Made by a program: the position numbers and the translations under genes. A stretch of 64,000 nt of DNA from NCBI GenBank assembly GCA_000507305.1, contig DF240794.1, positions 27,451 through 91,450 of the forward strand. Direction: 5' to 3'. Within the stretch, counting starts at the first letter, position 1. Every line of letters starts with the position of its first letter. The stretch is from Breviolum minutum Mf 1.05b.01 (taxonomy: Eukaryota > Sar > Dinophyceae > Suessiales > Symbiodiniaceae). Of this stretch, positions 45,313 to 57,562 are shown one piece after another. Under the pieces are notes generated by a model that saw only the letters and a list, made by a program, of their open reading frames with translations, was not told where the DNA came from and did not search any database.

Positions 45313-47249
45313 GTCAGTTAGTGGCAGCCAAGACAGCTGAGCTGTTCCGCGAGAGGGATCTGCGACGTGTTCGCAGCGCCTCGCGAGACAAGAACTCTGG
45401 GCACAGTTGCAGAGTTGCAATGGAGGGTTGCCATAAAGACATGGCACAGGTTGGGTTTGGCCATAAAAATATCCATTTGGAAAGCAAAAGATGCAGACGT
45501 GACGAGTGCCTTTTGTGCTTCCCCAAACGATGTGAATTGGATTCTGAGCTTCAGAAACAATTACAGTATCTAGACTTTATAAATATATTGGGATATTACC
45601 CGGTCTGTAGTTTGCAATTACATCAACTTGTACTTTCCTCACATGAAAACATCTATTTCAGATGGCACACCGCCCATCAAATTGCATGAACTTTTGAGTG
45701 CTAGCTTCGATGTATCCAAAAATCATATGAAAAAAATCTAGATACCTTTATTCTTTAAAGCCATTTACTAGGCTCCTACAATGAAATCATCCGCCTCTCC
45801 AAAAAAAGGTAATAGATTATCTTCTCTTGTGAAAAACAACGTAAAACATCCATGAAATTAGATTGCTATCCGAGTCCAAACCCGGATGGTTTTTGTTGGA
45901 TCTTAGGTTTCAGACCCTCGGATCCAGAAGTACCACGTTTTTCTCCAGCACCTGAGCCGTGCCCAGGGAAGGGTTGAGCTGAAACTCAGTTGATGCAACG
46001 CAAAGTGACATGTTTCAATCAGCAACCACTAGATTTAGAGTCAGATTTTGTGTCTTTAAGATCTGATTTGCTTCAGTTTGATGTTTCTTCAAGACTACTT
46101 TCCAAACCTCTCAAGTATGCACTTTCTTAGGATGTGAAGACCAGTTGAACTCAACTGCACAATTTTTGGTTGTCACGCTACTGTACCTTGCATTGAGCAG
46201 GTGCTAGCTTTCATCAATCCCGGCATATCTACATTTCATTTGCAGTCCAGAACATGAATTGTGGGTCACTGACAGGGGTATGTCAGCACTTGGGATCTCA
46301 GACAAAGCCATGTCTGCAGGGGCTAAAATACGATTGCGATGCGGTTGGGCGGTGCTTGAGGTGAAAACAGCACTGAAGGTCCAATAAAGCCGTATGATGC
46401 TTTCAAGTGTTTGTATTGCACACTGGGACAGGTAAAAATACCAAAGATATGTCAACCCTAGCAGGGTTTGGATCCCAAATAGCTAGAAACTATGGTGTAA
46501 CAGACACAATCCGAAAAGCTACAACATCAAGCTACGTTGAATCGTGCCTCTTCCAGAAGGCTATGTATAGAGTCCATCGTGAGATCGTTTTAATGGCATC
46601 TTTGCCTGGATGACTTTAGGGCATCATGTCACCCATACTTTTTTCAGTTATCAATTTTCAAGTCTGGGAGCTTTAGGATTTTCAATGATTCTTGAGGGAC
46701 TTTGACCTGGTAGTCATGACTTCTGAATTGTTAATACCCAATATGTGATGGGGGTAGATGCCACAGCTGAAACCCAGTCCTCAACTTTTATGATTCATGT
46801 TTCAATGGCAGGCAAGTGACATGGTTGGCGCTCCCAGATGGGGCAGTTGCTCAGGAAGAAACTTTTGGTGAAGGTGGTTTATTTACACAAATAATATATC
46901 CAATGTTCTTTGCATTTCTTTGCTATTTATTGTTCAATCGTTTTAAATCAAGAATATGCAATCATGTAAGTTTATGCTATCCTTCCTGAGCTTTTCTCCT
47001 GGAAAAAAAGGTGAAGCCAAGGAATACCTTGATTTTGAGGCAAGAAACAGTCGCAAAAAACATAGAGAATGGTTGCAAGAATATGTTCCAGGTCCACCTT
47101 ACCACCTTTAATCATCTGGAAAGAGCCGAGTTTTTCTTGGATTTGGTGCTGAGGCCTGTTTACAAAAGGATGCTGAGAACCATCGGAAGAAGTTGGGGGT
47201 GCTTGGTTTTGTAGTTGAAGGAATTGACTGGCGTAGTCAAGCATTTTAA
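45313..47249 (+). CDS. 3' exons of an unknown gene ending at 47249
   Basis: 45313 to about 45550 follows TGTCACCAG (LVAAKTAELFRERDLRRVRS) and has a Cys-rich end (SCRVAMEGC, then CRRDECLLCFPKRC). 46251-46360 reads HELWVTDRGMSALGISDKAM, then KIRLRCGWAVLE before GTGAAA. 47011-47084 (EAKEYLDFEARNSRKKHREW) joins in phase 0 to 47154-47249 (CLQKDAENHRKKLGVLGFVV) with a TAA at 47247-47249. The last two form a charged helix. The chain between 45550, 46251 and 47011 was not fully phase-proven. No family recognised; the CxxxxCxxC..C pattern may bind zinc. Confidence 0.45.
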
Positions 47250-47819
47250 AGGCAATTTGATCTTTGATGGAACTTTTTAGAGTTTTTTTTGGGGGGAAAG
47301 TCCAATTCGGAATATAGCTTTACGGAAAGATGGGTGCGTATAAGTGGAATCTATTCAGATTCAAACGCAGAAGGCCTTGATACAAAAAGGTAGCTGGTAA
47401 TTACTTCACTTCACTTGACACGATCTGAAACTGCCAACTACATGGTTCACGAAAGCAGGAAAAAGAGCAATCCACAGTTCTGGATGAAGCTTGCAGCACA
47501 AGCAGGGCAGTCTCATGGATGGTGAATGTTGATTGACTCTACCAATCCACAAATCTCAGTTTTTAGGGGATGGTGTCAATGCAAGGCCATGTTAAGATAA
47601 TTTTGAATATATGTTTCAGTTGTTTGTCTAAACCCGTGGTATTATAATGGACCCTGTGATATGGGCTCTATTCCAGAGCAGCAGACCTCTTATCTTCGGA
47701 TCTGATTGACATTTTAGAATTAGTTGAACAAGTAATCGAGCCATTTCCAGCTTGCTGGTGTGTCATCACAACGCTTTCACACGCAAGTACGCACTGAGAA
47801 GTTACGACATTAGCCAGCC
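47250..47819. promoter_or_regulatory. Intergenic region upstream of the TIR-repeat gene
   Basis: 570 bp between a stop at 47249 and the ATG at 47820. No TATA box recognised. A promoter role is inferred from position only. Confidence 0.3.
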
Positions 47820-50055
47820 ATGGGCTCTGGCTCATCCGTGGTGGAGGAAGATCCAGTGTCCTGGTGAAAGATGCTCGTTGTTCCTGCTGCAGGCCCTACG
47901 AGGTCACATCACACCGCAGTGAAACTATGTGAAACTTACGTTGCCATGACATGCTTGTTATCACGTGTCCTTTTCTATTTGAATAGGGCAGAGCTAGATG
48001 AAATGACAACGACCATCAACGACCACTGCTCTTCATGCCATGATACTGAACTAGATAACATGTGACTTTAAGCGAAGCAAGGAACCGATTTGCTGATAGT
48101 TGTAGCTTACAGGTGCAAAACAGAGCTTTTTGACCTAGGATTCTGGCTGCAGCCAGGATCAGATAGATCGATCTATCAGTAGGTACCTCTTTTTACGATT
48201 CATATGGGTATTTTCCACTCACCCTGCAATTTTCCGAAATTGCCATAATCAGGGAATCCAACAACAAATTCACAGGCTATTAGATGTTCAATCCTTCAAA
48301 CAGCATGTCCTCAGCTTCGACCCGAGGTGAAGCTGGAACCCAAAGTTCATTTTCAAGACATCGAGGTGAGGGGCCGAAAAGCTGTTGTTTCCCAATGAAT
48401 ATGACCCCATGATCAGAATCATCTGAAATACATTGTTGAAATATCATCTTCGAAGTATGATTTATACATACATGTACATTTTGCAGAGAACGTTTTAAAG
48501 ACAGATCCAAGCTTCCAAATCAGTTGTTCATCATGATTATTATATTCTGATGGGGTAGTTTGGGATGGATTGGCCATATATCTCTATATATAACATTCGC
48601 CAGGGGAAGTTGCCGGGCCTTAACTCAGAAGATTCTCCAAAGAGAGGCACGAAAAGCCCAGGGTTTGGCTGGAGATAGGAAAATTCCTATCAACACTGTG
48701 GTGGAAAGGCCCAGGAACTCCAATTTTTTTTGGGGGAAGAAGATTTCTGATGTTGTATTGTGTGACAAGCCACCAGAGGGTATAGCAAGGTTCTTCTAAT
48801 TTCTTCAATTCTTGCTTCTATAGAGTTTTGATAGACTTATGTTAATTTTTCAGAGCTGCAAGCTATTCTACTGTCCGGTACCACGAAATGCCAGCCTCAG
48901 CATTTTGGTGAATGACGTTTTGGAGGCATCCCCTTCGCAATCAATTGCTCCCTGAACATCACTGCCTTTTGGTAAGGCATACTATCTACGCCCATACCTC
49001 CACAAGATGTCAAAAAGCACATTGGTCATCTCTATTTGTCCGGACGCTTCAACACGGAGCGCATCTCGTCTGCATTGTTTTTGTGTTCGACCAGTTTTAG
49101 ACATTCAATCCATATAGACTATATATTTCATATACACAGCTAATGATTGTTGCATCTTTCCATCAAACAATCGCGACACTACAATATGCTCGTCTAACTA
49201 TATATGTACACACAGGAGATTACATTATTCTTCGTTGTTGCTGCCACAGGGGCAAACCAGCTGTGAGACACGTGTTGCTGGTTTGTTTGATGAAGGCAAG
49301 GTATCTGGCATGTATATCATATGTGATTAATACGCATTCTATACATACAATTGCAGCAACCCTGCACCATTTTGCTACTGATTGAGGCCCACCTTGAATT
49401 TTTTGAATCATATCTAGTTTGTCGTGGCGAAGTTACGCGTGTAATACAGTAGCTGAATTTGTTTCCACTGTCACAGTGCGGATTCAGCTTCTGTTTCTCT
49501 CACTTTTTTGCTGGAAATGTTTTTTTTTGTCGTCCTGTTCGTGAATCCGCTTCATTTTTTCGATCGCCCCTTTCAACGGGTCCACGATGATTGCCCGAGG
49601 CAAGTTCTGGTACATGCAAAAGATCAAAGATTTGCTTCAAAAGAACGAGATCCCAACCTTCATAGCAGAACCAATGCCTGGCAAAGATATTGTCGAAATC
49701 ACGAAGGTCAGGATTTTGTAAAATTCCCGTTGCAGTAACTGGGATGAAGGTATTGTTTTGGGAAGAAACCGAAGATGTATTAAAATGGACTTTGGTTTTT
49801 GTTTCTTTTCTACAGTTTCCATTGGTTTCCTTATTTTCCAGATGTTCTTTTGTATTTAATTTCTTAGGATTCTTTTTTTTTGTCCAGAGCTTTGTGAATG
49901 TATCTCTCGAGATTTTCACTGTAGAATATATGATGATGAGGAGGATGGCAAGGACGACAAGGGGTGGTGGCTACAATAACTGTGATGATCAGGGTGGGGG
50001 TGATGCGGATGATTACGACGACGACGACGACGACGATGATGATGATGATGACGAT

Positions 50056-50090
<35 letters not shown>

Positions 50091-53000
50091 TCATGATCAT
50101 GATCATGATCATGATCATGATCATGATGATGGTGGTGGTGGTGGTTTTGGTGATGTTGCTGGTGGTTGCAAGGGTGGTGGCGGTTGTTCTTGGTTATCAC
50201 GACTGCTCATGACGTGTGGGGACACTGATGATATCCACTGGGGGGTGCTGCAAGAAGGATACCACAATTTTTGAATTGTGACCAGCTTTGTTGAGAATTA
50301 GGACATTCGACACGTGACACTCAAGTCCTTTTGATATGCAGTATCATCTATTATGTTAGGTCTCTTCCTCATATTTCCTGTGATGGTCGATATCTCAATT
50401 CCCAGATCAGCAAACATTTGCATGCCAATGCAGGATGGGCTCGACAGGGCCAAAGTGATGGTGGCGTTTTGTTTTGATGACTACGGGGAACACACCGGCT
50501 TGGGGTTTGAAACCTATGATGAGCTGAAGTCCCTTGAAACGCAGGAAGTTGCACCGTTGGAAGAGAATTCAGTTGTAATATGATCGGACCATCTCGATTT
50601 GTTTACCAGCCTTCTGCTGGATATTCTTTTTTAGATTCATGAAGAGATATGAGATGAGCACAAAGTTCCATGAATTTCCCACATCTAGATACAACATCAC
50701 ACATATTCCGATTGAATTCCCAATTTGTCACCAAGGTATGCGCATGAGAAGAAGATCAGAATCGTTCCAGTAAAGTTGAGCGAAGTCTATCCTCCCCAAC
50801 CACCCGGTAGAGCAGGTCAACAGCAAAATGCCAATATCCTCAAGGACTCTTGGTCCATCTGTTTTGTCAACTGCAGAACTTGTTGGAGATCATTTCCATT
50901 GCTGGTTCCATGTGGTTACCAAGATCTCTAGATAAAGGGCTTTGCACATATTTGCTGGCGAAAAGTTCCAAACAGTGGTCACTTGAGGTATGCAGTAGAT
51001 ACTCACATCATGTGGTCTTGAATCTTGAAACAACACCAGCTGATTGAGAGATACTCCATGTTTACTCATGTTTGCAACCTTGATGTTTCTCTATGTTTCT
51101 CTTCATATGTAGCCAAGGAATCGATAGTCCACATCGATGGTACCGAGAAGTCCCTAGAACAGGTACGGCACTGGGTGCAGGCTATAAAGATTTATACGCC
51201 AGCCAGCAACGCTGTCGGATTGGGGTTGAGATTTAGCCAGGTAGCAGCACAGATTCGAAGGAGTTGGGAAAAGTTTACCGCCACGCCTTCCCGTGAATTC
51301 GAGGCTCTGGACTGAAAGAGTTGGAAGGGTGGCATGAAAATGAATACATGATGCATCGGTGCTGTATGACTCTGTGAGACTTGGGAAAGATTTTAGGAGA
51401 AGAAGATAGGATGGAACTGTGGAATTGGATGGAAAAGCAAAAATATGGCACCTCCCATTTTCCAACTTCTGCTTACAGATTCTGATTCGGCAGGATGCAA
51501 CTATGCCGCGGAGACATCTCTACTTGTCTGGATGCTTCAACAAGGAGAGGCTGCAGACTGCAGCAAGGCATGAAGCTTTGCTGCCTTCCTTCGTGTGTTG
51601 CTTCAAACTGTGATGCTAGTTACTGCTACAACAGTAGTTGATGATGTTGATGATTCCCGCACATTCTGGATGTGACTTCGGGCTTGGATGGCCCAGAAGT
51701 CTAGCATGAAGCGATGATCCAATCTTCAATCTCCCCTTTGAGGAGATACACAGCCGATATTTGCGCTCCGTGAAGCGTTTGCTGGACGCTCATGGTGTGA
51801 GCACCTTTGTTGGAGATGCGGTGCCTGGGGAAGACGTCTACGATGTGACGGCTGATGGCTTGGCACGATCCAGAGTCATTGTGGCCTTCTGTTCAGAAAA
51901 CTATGGGGGAAGTTCCTCACGTGACTTGCATTGACGAGTTTTTTGGTGTGATTTCTATGGGTGTATGATACAGTGTATGGGTCAAATTATGGCGCTTCTT
52001 CAAAAAAGGGGAGGGAAGAAAGATGGGATCACATGGAATCCCTGAAAACTCCCAAGCTTTGAAGAACAAGTTTTTCTTTTATAAGTTGCATTTTTATGTT
52101 CCAGAAGTTAGGATTTCGAGCCCGCAAGCACAGAAGTTGTCATTGCTTCAGCGTGGTTTGTACCAAAAAATGAGTTCCATGAAGCACTTGGAAACGTCAA
52201 GTACTTTAGGAAACAATCAGAACAGAACAGAACCCTTCAGTTATCTTCAGTTTTTGGTTGGAGTATGGATCTAGAAATCTAGGAGAAAGAAGCCACTGCC
52301 TATAGTTCTTACCATTTCGGCAAGCCTTAACCTTCAGATTCGGCAAATTATATGAGCGACTCATTGAGGTGAATCTGGGACCACTTTTGCAGAGATGAAG
52401 TATGCTCTCCACAGGAAGCTGATCTTCGGTAGAAATTTTATGGGAAATTCCATTGAAAAACCAGAACGGAATAGATAAGAAAGCAGCTCTTGCCCTCAGA
52501 TGATTTTTTGGAAGTGGATGGAAATTTTGAAAGGGCCTTCTCACTTTTCCTCGTCGTTTTTACCTTCTATTGTTCAATTTCGGGTAGGTGATTGTAGGCT
52601 GAAAAGGACTTATCATAAAATGCGTCTTGAGTAGTATTCTTTATTTCTCCAGCTATCATACGAAGTGCAATCTCTGGACGCAGTACATGTTCATTCCGTG
52701 GATGCGTCGCATGTTGTGATCCTTTGGCAGATTCTTATTGATCGTCCTATTAGCGGTCCTAGAACTAGAAAACTGACATGGTGCCGTGCCTGTGGTCTTT
52801 TACAACCTGAGCAAATATTAGCAGCTGACTCCTAGTTATATGCCACAAAGCTCATAAGCAACTCAGCAACTGGACCGTTCTCAGGAAAGTGATTCCCATC
52901 AAGTTGGGTGAATTTCCTCCAAAACCTCCAGACAAAGAAGGACAACAGCAGAATGCCATGGTATTGAAGTCTATCAATCAGATCGATGGTCAAGCATTAG

Positions 53001-56000
53001 ATGAGCATCTTGGGTTGGAATTTTCAGAGGCCTTGGAATTTTCAATCAGTTCCTTCCAGATAGAAGAGCTGATGATCCAGCGATTTTGGGAGAATTTTGA
53101 GATATTTTCTTCCGAGTTTGATTCCTACATCCACCAAACTTGCCCGTTGGCCTCTTGATTTGGAGCATCTCTGATGAGTTGATGGATCCTTCATGTCTTT
53201 CGTTGTAGTTTGACCTGAAACCAATTGTAATTAAAATAGCACAGACATGACAGAAAAATCTGCAACCAGTATGGACCATGGATCTTCACTGGAGCGCTGG
53301 ATATCATCCAAAAACTGATGCTTTCATGATGCTTTCATTCAAAGTGGTGTCGTCAAGACATGTCAAGACTGGCAATGTAGAGTTTTTGTTCTAAGAGATG
53401 GGGAAAGCTGTACTCGCATCACCCAGGTATGAAGTGGCGGAAGAGATTGAGAAGATTTGGTAGCTGAGCTTGAAAAAGTCATGAGTCACTTATTCAAGAA
53501 CTCCTGCCCATCCGAAAGGATGCCACCCACACTTGGAATCCTACCAAAAAGAACAGAACATACAAAACAACATCAATTGGTGCAGAGTTCCCTGCATCAG
53601 TAGAAAATATATGCCTTGAATTAGGATTCAGGGAGAAGCTGCGAGAAGAATGACTCAAGCAGGATTAAAGCCACTCTTGGGTGAGATTGGTAATCTTGAT
53701 GAGACACAAGTCTATTGAAACACAGGCTGTGAGACCCATAGTGGGTAGGAATGAACTGAGTCAGTTCATGAACTATGACTAATTGGATTTTGTCCTTCAA
53801 TCCTGGATCAACTGATTCACAATATAGGCTGCATAGATTTATTGTGGCTGGTACTGCTTGGCAGCTTGGAATCCCAGGCTAAAATTCTCCCAGGATGCTG
53901 CAGGTCTACAAGAGGTAACTTGGGATCTGTCACGGTTGCCAGGGGGTTCTTTGTTGCACCATATCAGATAAACATAGCATGAACCTCAAAATGTTTGGGC
54001 AGATTCCAGGCAGACTCATGACTCAAAACAGCTTGAATTTGGAGGGATTTGGTCATGACATTTTTGTTGTAAAGCAAACATTCCTGACTGCTATTTGAAG
54101 TATTTTGAAATGTCACACAGGTGCGAAACCAGCTGATTTTGTTTGGATGTGCCTATCCTCAAACTGGAATTGAACTCCTAGTAGGCTACTTAGTAGGTCA
54201 ACTGTGCAACATTGCATTACTCCAATGCAACGATTTCAGGGTGGTCATTTTGGAAACTGCAGGAGATGGGTTGGCGGAGAAGACATCTCTACCTGTCCGG
54301 ACGATTCAATTCTGATCACAAATTTTGGTATGTGCAAAGGACCGTCGACGGCTGGGCTTGTGCAGTATGCCGCCTACCGGCGAAACTCACTTGGTGTAAG
54401 GGATTGTGAGGGACCTTTATTGTATTGCACAGACCCGAATGGTTTCTCATACCGTCTCTAGCGTCTCTAATTTTCTTTCTGAGCATTGTACGCTGTTGAT
54501 ATACTTACTACTGAATACTGAAACTCGGAGAGTCATATGAAAATAGCATTTCCCGATTCATGAATTATATAGTGCATATTATGTGTATATCTTCTATATA
54601 GTCTATAGTTATATGTAATAGTTGAATCTTGGTTTTTTCAACAGTTTAGGGACTTCAAACATCAAGCATCTTTGGCAAATTACCTCTGGATCTGTGAGGA
54701 TGAAGGACCTCTTGGACAGCTTTGGGGTTCCCACCTTCGTGGGTCGTGGGGAAGATTTGTCGCAACGGGAGCTGGCGATGCAGGGCTTGCAAAATGCTGC
54801 CTGGCAATTGTAAAGCCCGGACGATGTCACAATGTCCCTGACAAATCATGTTTTTTTTGGATGAAACCACTGCAATGCTAATTTTTTGGGTGTCCTTGGA
54901 AAAGATCTGTCGAAAATTATTGTATCTATACATTGTTTATGGTAAATGTTTGTAAATCATTGACGTTTTTTTTAAATGTAGATTGGTGCCACAAGATTTG
55001 CACCACTCCTTCCCATGAGATTTGAGTAATTTTGATCTGCTTGCCATTTCGTAGGATTTTCATCACTCAGGGATTCACATCAACCCGTCTTCTTGCCAGT
55101 TGGTGTCTAGGCTCAAGCGTTGGTTGCCTTCTGCTTTGAAGTTCCTTGGACAGCGTTGGTGGACAAAGGATAACAAAGGAACTTCCAAGCATGAGTCAGA
55201 GGTTTACTTTCATTTAAAAATCCACCCTTTTGTGGCGAGGACTACGGCGAACACACTGGTACTGATGGCGATTCCTTCTGCGAACTGAAGCATCTTGGCC
55301 TGGAAAACAGCAACGTGGAAATGGGGCTCCACAGCTTTAAGTACAGTACATGCAAGTCTTTCATACCTACACCAGTACACCTGATATCTTTCACAAGGCA
55401 TATCCCTTCGAAGCAACAGCCATGTCAGCTGCATTGGAGCAAGTCCAAATGTACTTCGCAGCACACTAGACAGTGAGCCAGAGTAAATTTACAAACAAAA
55501 ACGTTAAGCAACTTTTCTTCACGGGCAACGATATGATATTGTTGATGTAATATTGAAACCCATGCCGCATGTAATGTATGGAAGTCTCCCATAAAAAGTG
55601 CGCATCCAGAACAATTGCTTCTCCATGGGTTTTGCTTCAAGTGCCAGAACACCTATAAATGATGGCTTCGTCCGTGTTCCCGTGCAGAAAAAATCATAGT
55701 AAATACTGTACCAGCCGCCTCGTTCCCACAAGTGAGCTGCAGTCGGCAACCAATGCCTTTCTGTGAGGAACCAAGATGATTGAAAGAGGTGGCATTCGCC
55801 ACAAATTCATGTTCCCACAACCTTGTACCTTCATCTTCTTGTTAAAAAAACACACCGACTCTGCAAAACATGTTTGTCTGATCAGTCAAAGTGCGATTGC
55901 CAATCATACTAGCTTCTAGCATCTTGTCTTGTAATTGCCACTTGTCTTGATCAAATCGGTACCTGCGTACCTGTGAACAAGCTGCCATCTGTTCTGTAGA

Positions 56001-56517
56001 GTCCAAGCAACCGTGAAAAGTGAGGATTCACACTGATTCACAGGGATCTCCCCTACCAAGAAATATACAGAAATTTATAGAAATTATGCATGCAAATCAT
56101 ACAAACATTTATAAACAAAGGTATCTGCAAGTGGTCCCAAACTTGTGGATGGTCACAAACGGCAGCCTTGCCAGGTATGCCCACGAGAACAGTTTGAGGA
56201 TCATCCCCATCAAGTTAGGCCACCGTTATCCACCAGAACCTCCTGATGTTCATGGACGCAAGCAAAACGAAGAGATTTTTAAGCGAATACTTTATCTTGA
56301 CGGCAAGAAGATGGAGGAAAGGGATGTGGCAGAAACTTGGTTTGAATATGTTTGAATTGGAAGTGCCAGGGGAAGCAGCATGGGGGTATCAACTTTGAAA
56401 GGTTCACACACGATTTCAATACATGGTCATGTTTGACACTTTGGTATTGCAAATATCCAACCCCCTTGGTGCCACCGAGATGGAAATCCGCAAGATTTGG
56501 GACAAGGTCGGCTGACC
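47820..56517 (+). CDS. Tandem TIR-like domain protein, potentially N-myristoylated (about 20 exons)
   Basis: Starts MGSGSSVVEEDPVSW at 47820, which fits the N-myristoylation pattern MGxxxS. Exons 47820-47863, 47893-47928, 47987-48061, 48276-48326, 48604-48697 and 48854-48953 chain by phase into TIR unit 1. Three TIR-like units follow (see separate entries). Each has the landmarks HLYLSG.FN, (I/V)PTF or STF, VMVAFC..DYG, YAHE...I.P.KL and PP.PPD. TIR domains act in signalling scaffolds or as NAD+ hydrolases. Here a membrane-tethered multi-TIR protein is inferred. Some middle exons (51.9-54.2 kb) are unresolved. The gene could end at a TGA (56353-56355) or, through the exon at 56417, at 56515-56517. 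Confidence 0.6.
48854..51309 (+). CDS. TIR-like unit 1 (six exons)
   Basis: 48854-48953 (NASLSILVNDVLEASPSQ). 49007-49060 (VKKHIGHLYLSGRFNTE), GC donor GCATCT. 49600-49706 (KFWYMQKIKDLLQKNEIPTF, then EPMPGKDIVEITK). 50434-50528 (DGLDRAKVMVAFCFDDYGEH, TGLGFETYDEL). 50736-50844 (YAHEKKIRIVPVKLSEVYPP, then QQQNANILK), GA donor GACTCT. 51118-51309 (ESIVHIDGTEKSLEQVRHW, QVAAQIRRSWEKF), GA donor GACTGA. All phases agree. Order of elements matches a TIR fold: first beta strand, alpha-A, the I.TF strand, the AFC..YG strand, the I.P.KL strand and the terminal helix. The 3' exon is followed without a stop by unit 2. Confidence 0.65.
49935..50145. repeat. Layered GAC/GAT/GATCAT/GGT microsatellite in the TIR gene intron
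   Basis: Lies in intron 49707-50433. The order is (GAC)n, (GAT)n, (GATGAC)n, then about eight palindromic GATCAT units, then (GGT)n. It makes long Asp-rich frames on plus and His-rich frames on minus that are artefacts. Confidence 0.9.
51494..53000 (+). CDS. TIR-like unit 2 (partly resolved)
   Basis: 51494-51544 (DATMPRRHLYLSGCFNK), GA donor GAGAGG. 51743 to about 51896 (EIHSRYLRSVKRLLDAHGVS, then EDVYDVTADGLARSRVIVAF, CSENYG). With this junction the distance FN-to-STF equals that of units 1 and 3. 52885 to about 53000 (KVIPIKLGEFPPKPPDKEGQ, NAMVLKSINQIDG). The ETY...YAHE part should lie between 51.9 and 52.88 kb. 52653-52833 is open (SYEVQSLDAVHVHSVDAS), but its phase is not fixed. The unit may therefore be damaged or contain an exon I missed. 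Confidence 0.5.
54263..56352 (+). CDS. TIR-like unit 3
   Basis: 54263-54339 (EMGWRRRHLYLSGRFNSDHK, FWYVQ), GA donor GACCGT. 54699-54809 (MKDLLDSFGVPTFVGRGEDL, SQRELAMQGLQNA), donor GTAAAG. 55200-55289 (NPPFCGEDYGEHTGTDGDSF, CELK), GC donor GCATCT. 56175 onward (YAHENSLRIIPIKLGHRYPP, EPPDVHGRKQNEEIFKRIL, YLDGKKMEERDVAETWFEYV). The last junction falls at exactly the same codon and phase as in unit 1 (50528/50736). A TGA at 56353-56355 may be the gene's stop. Confidence 0.6.
56417..56517 (+). CDS. Possible terminal exon of the TIR gene
   Basis: MVMFDTLVLQISNPLGATEM, then EIRKIWDKVG and TGA. The EIRKIW helix resembles the TIR terminal helix AQIRRSWEK in unit 1. If used, the TIR gene continues past 56352 by a GT donor (GTTTGA). 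Confidence 0.4.
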
Positions 56518-57424
56518 GATGAAAGGAAGATTTTCAGATCCGTGTCAAAATCGGATGCTGCAATACTATTTAAGCTGCCCTCTTTTTGAAGAAGGAAGCT
56601 TTGGGCTTTGAAGCTGATGTTTCACAGATGTTCAGATCATGTTCAGAAATCAGGTCATTGATCTGCTTCGTGGTTTGGAAGAACCACCATGAAAGCTGGA
56701 TGACTCCCCCGTGAAACGGGTGGTATTCTGGTTCATCATTTTAAGGTTTACGGACGACTCCAGTTTCGTAGCGAAGTGGGGCGATATGGGTCGATGTATT
56801 TCAAAGCCGGCTGTTTTAAAAATCATTGGCTGTTGGAGATCACCTGAGGTTGGCCAAAGCTAACTTGATAAATCATGGAGCTTCACACAAGAGACAAGAG
56901 ATTCAGATTCAGATGTGTGTCGTTGAGCTGAAGCTACTATCAGATGCTATCTTCAAATAGTCTGGATTCTGAATCAACAGTATACCATTAGGACTAACTT
57001 TTTGTATTTTAATCAAGAATTTGTCAGCCACAACCGCTGCTTCACAAATTTTGAGTCGTCCTTTCCCATCCTGGCTGCTTCACCCCAATTGGAACCAGGA
57101 ATTTTTACTCGAACGTTTCACCCTCTTCCTTTTATGCACTTCCAAGGTACCTAGCTGTCGGACACCCCAGACCTCTGGAATGGCATTTTTTTTGTTGGTG
57201 ATGTTGGTGACAGATACTACAAGTAACTATAAATGCAAAAATAATATTTTCATATATTACAAATGAACATAATTGAAAATAGAAATCGACCTTGTTCAGT
57301 CGTGATGTTTCAGGCGGAAACATAGCAAGTCCTGGTGGTTTTTTGGCCCCAAAAATGTATGACTTTGACACATTCAGCACCCTTGATCCTACATAAGGGA
57401 CATGTCGTGCAACTTGAGCAGCCT

Positions 57425-57545
57425 GAAAATAGAAAGTATACCCTCCCTAGAAAACAAACATAGCCCCTGAAAATAGGCCATCCCAAAAGGAAAATAGTCT
57501 TCCAACCATCATTTTTCAGGGGCTATGTTAAACTTCCGGGGGTGT
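57425..57545. mobile_element. MITE-like element, family C (single copy here)
   Basis: About 120 bp with imperfect ~40-nt terminal inverted repeats. Left GTATACCCTCC and ACATAGCCCCTGAAAA; right TTTTCAGGGGCTATGT and GGGGGTGTATTC. No second copy in the window. The right end lies 17 nt from a likely acceptor (CCACTGAG|GTG at 57562/57563). Confidence 0.75.
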
Positions 57546-57562
57546 ATTCTGTTGCCACTGAG

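Noticed and set aside
49690..50274. 194-codon Asp-rich ORF on the plus strand and a His-rich ORF on the minus strand
   Set aside because: Both are produced by the GAT/GAC/GATCAT microsatellite, which lies inside the intron 49707-50433 of the TIR gene.
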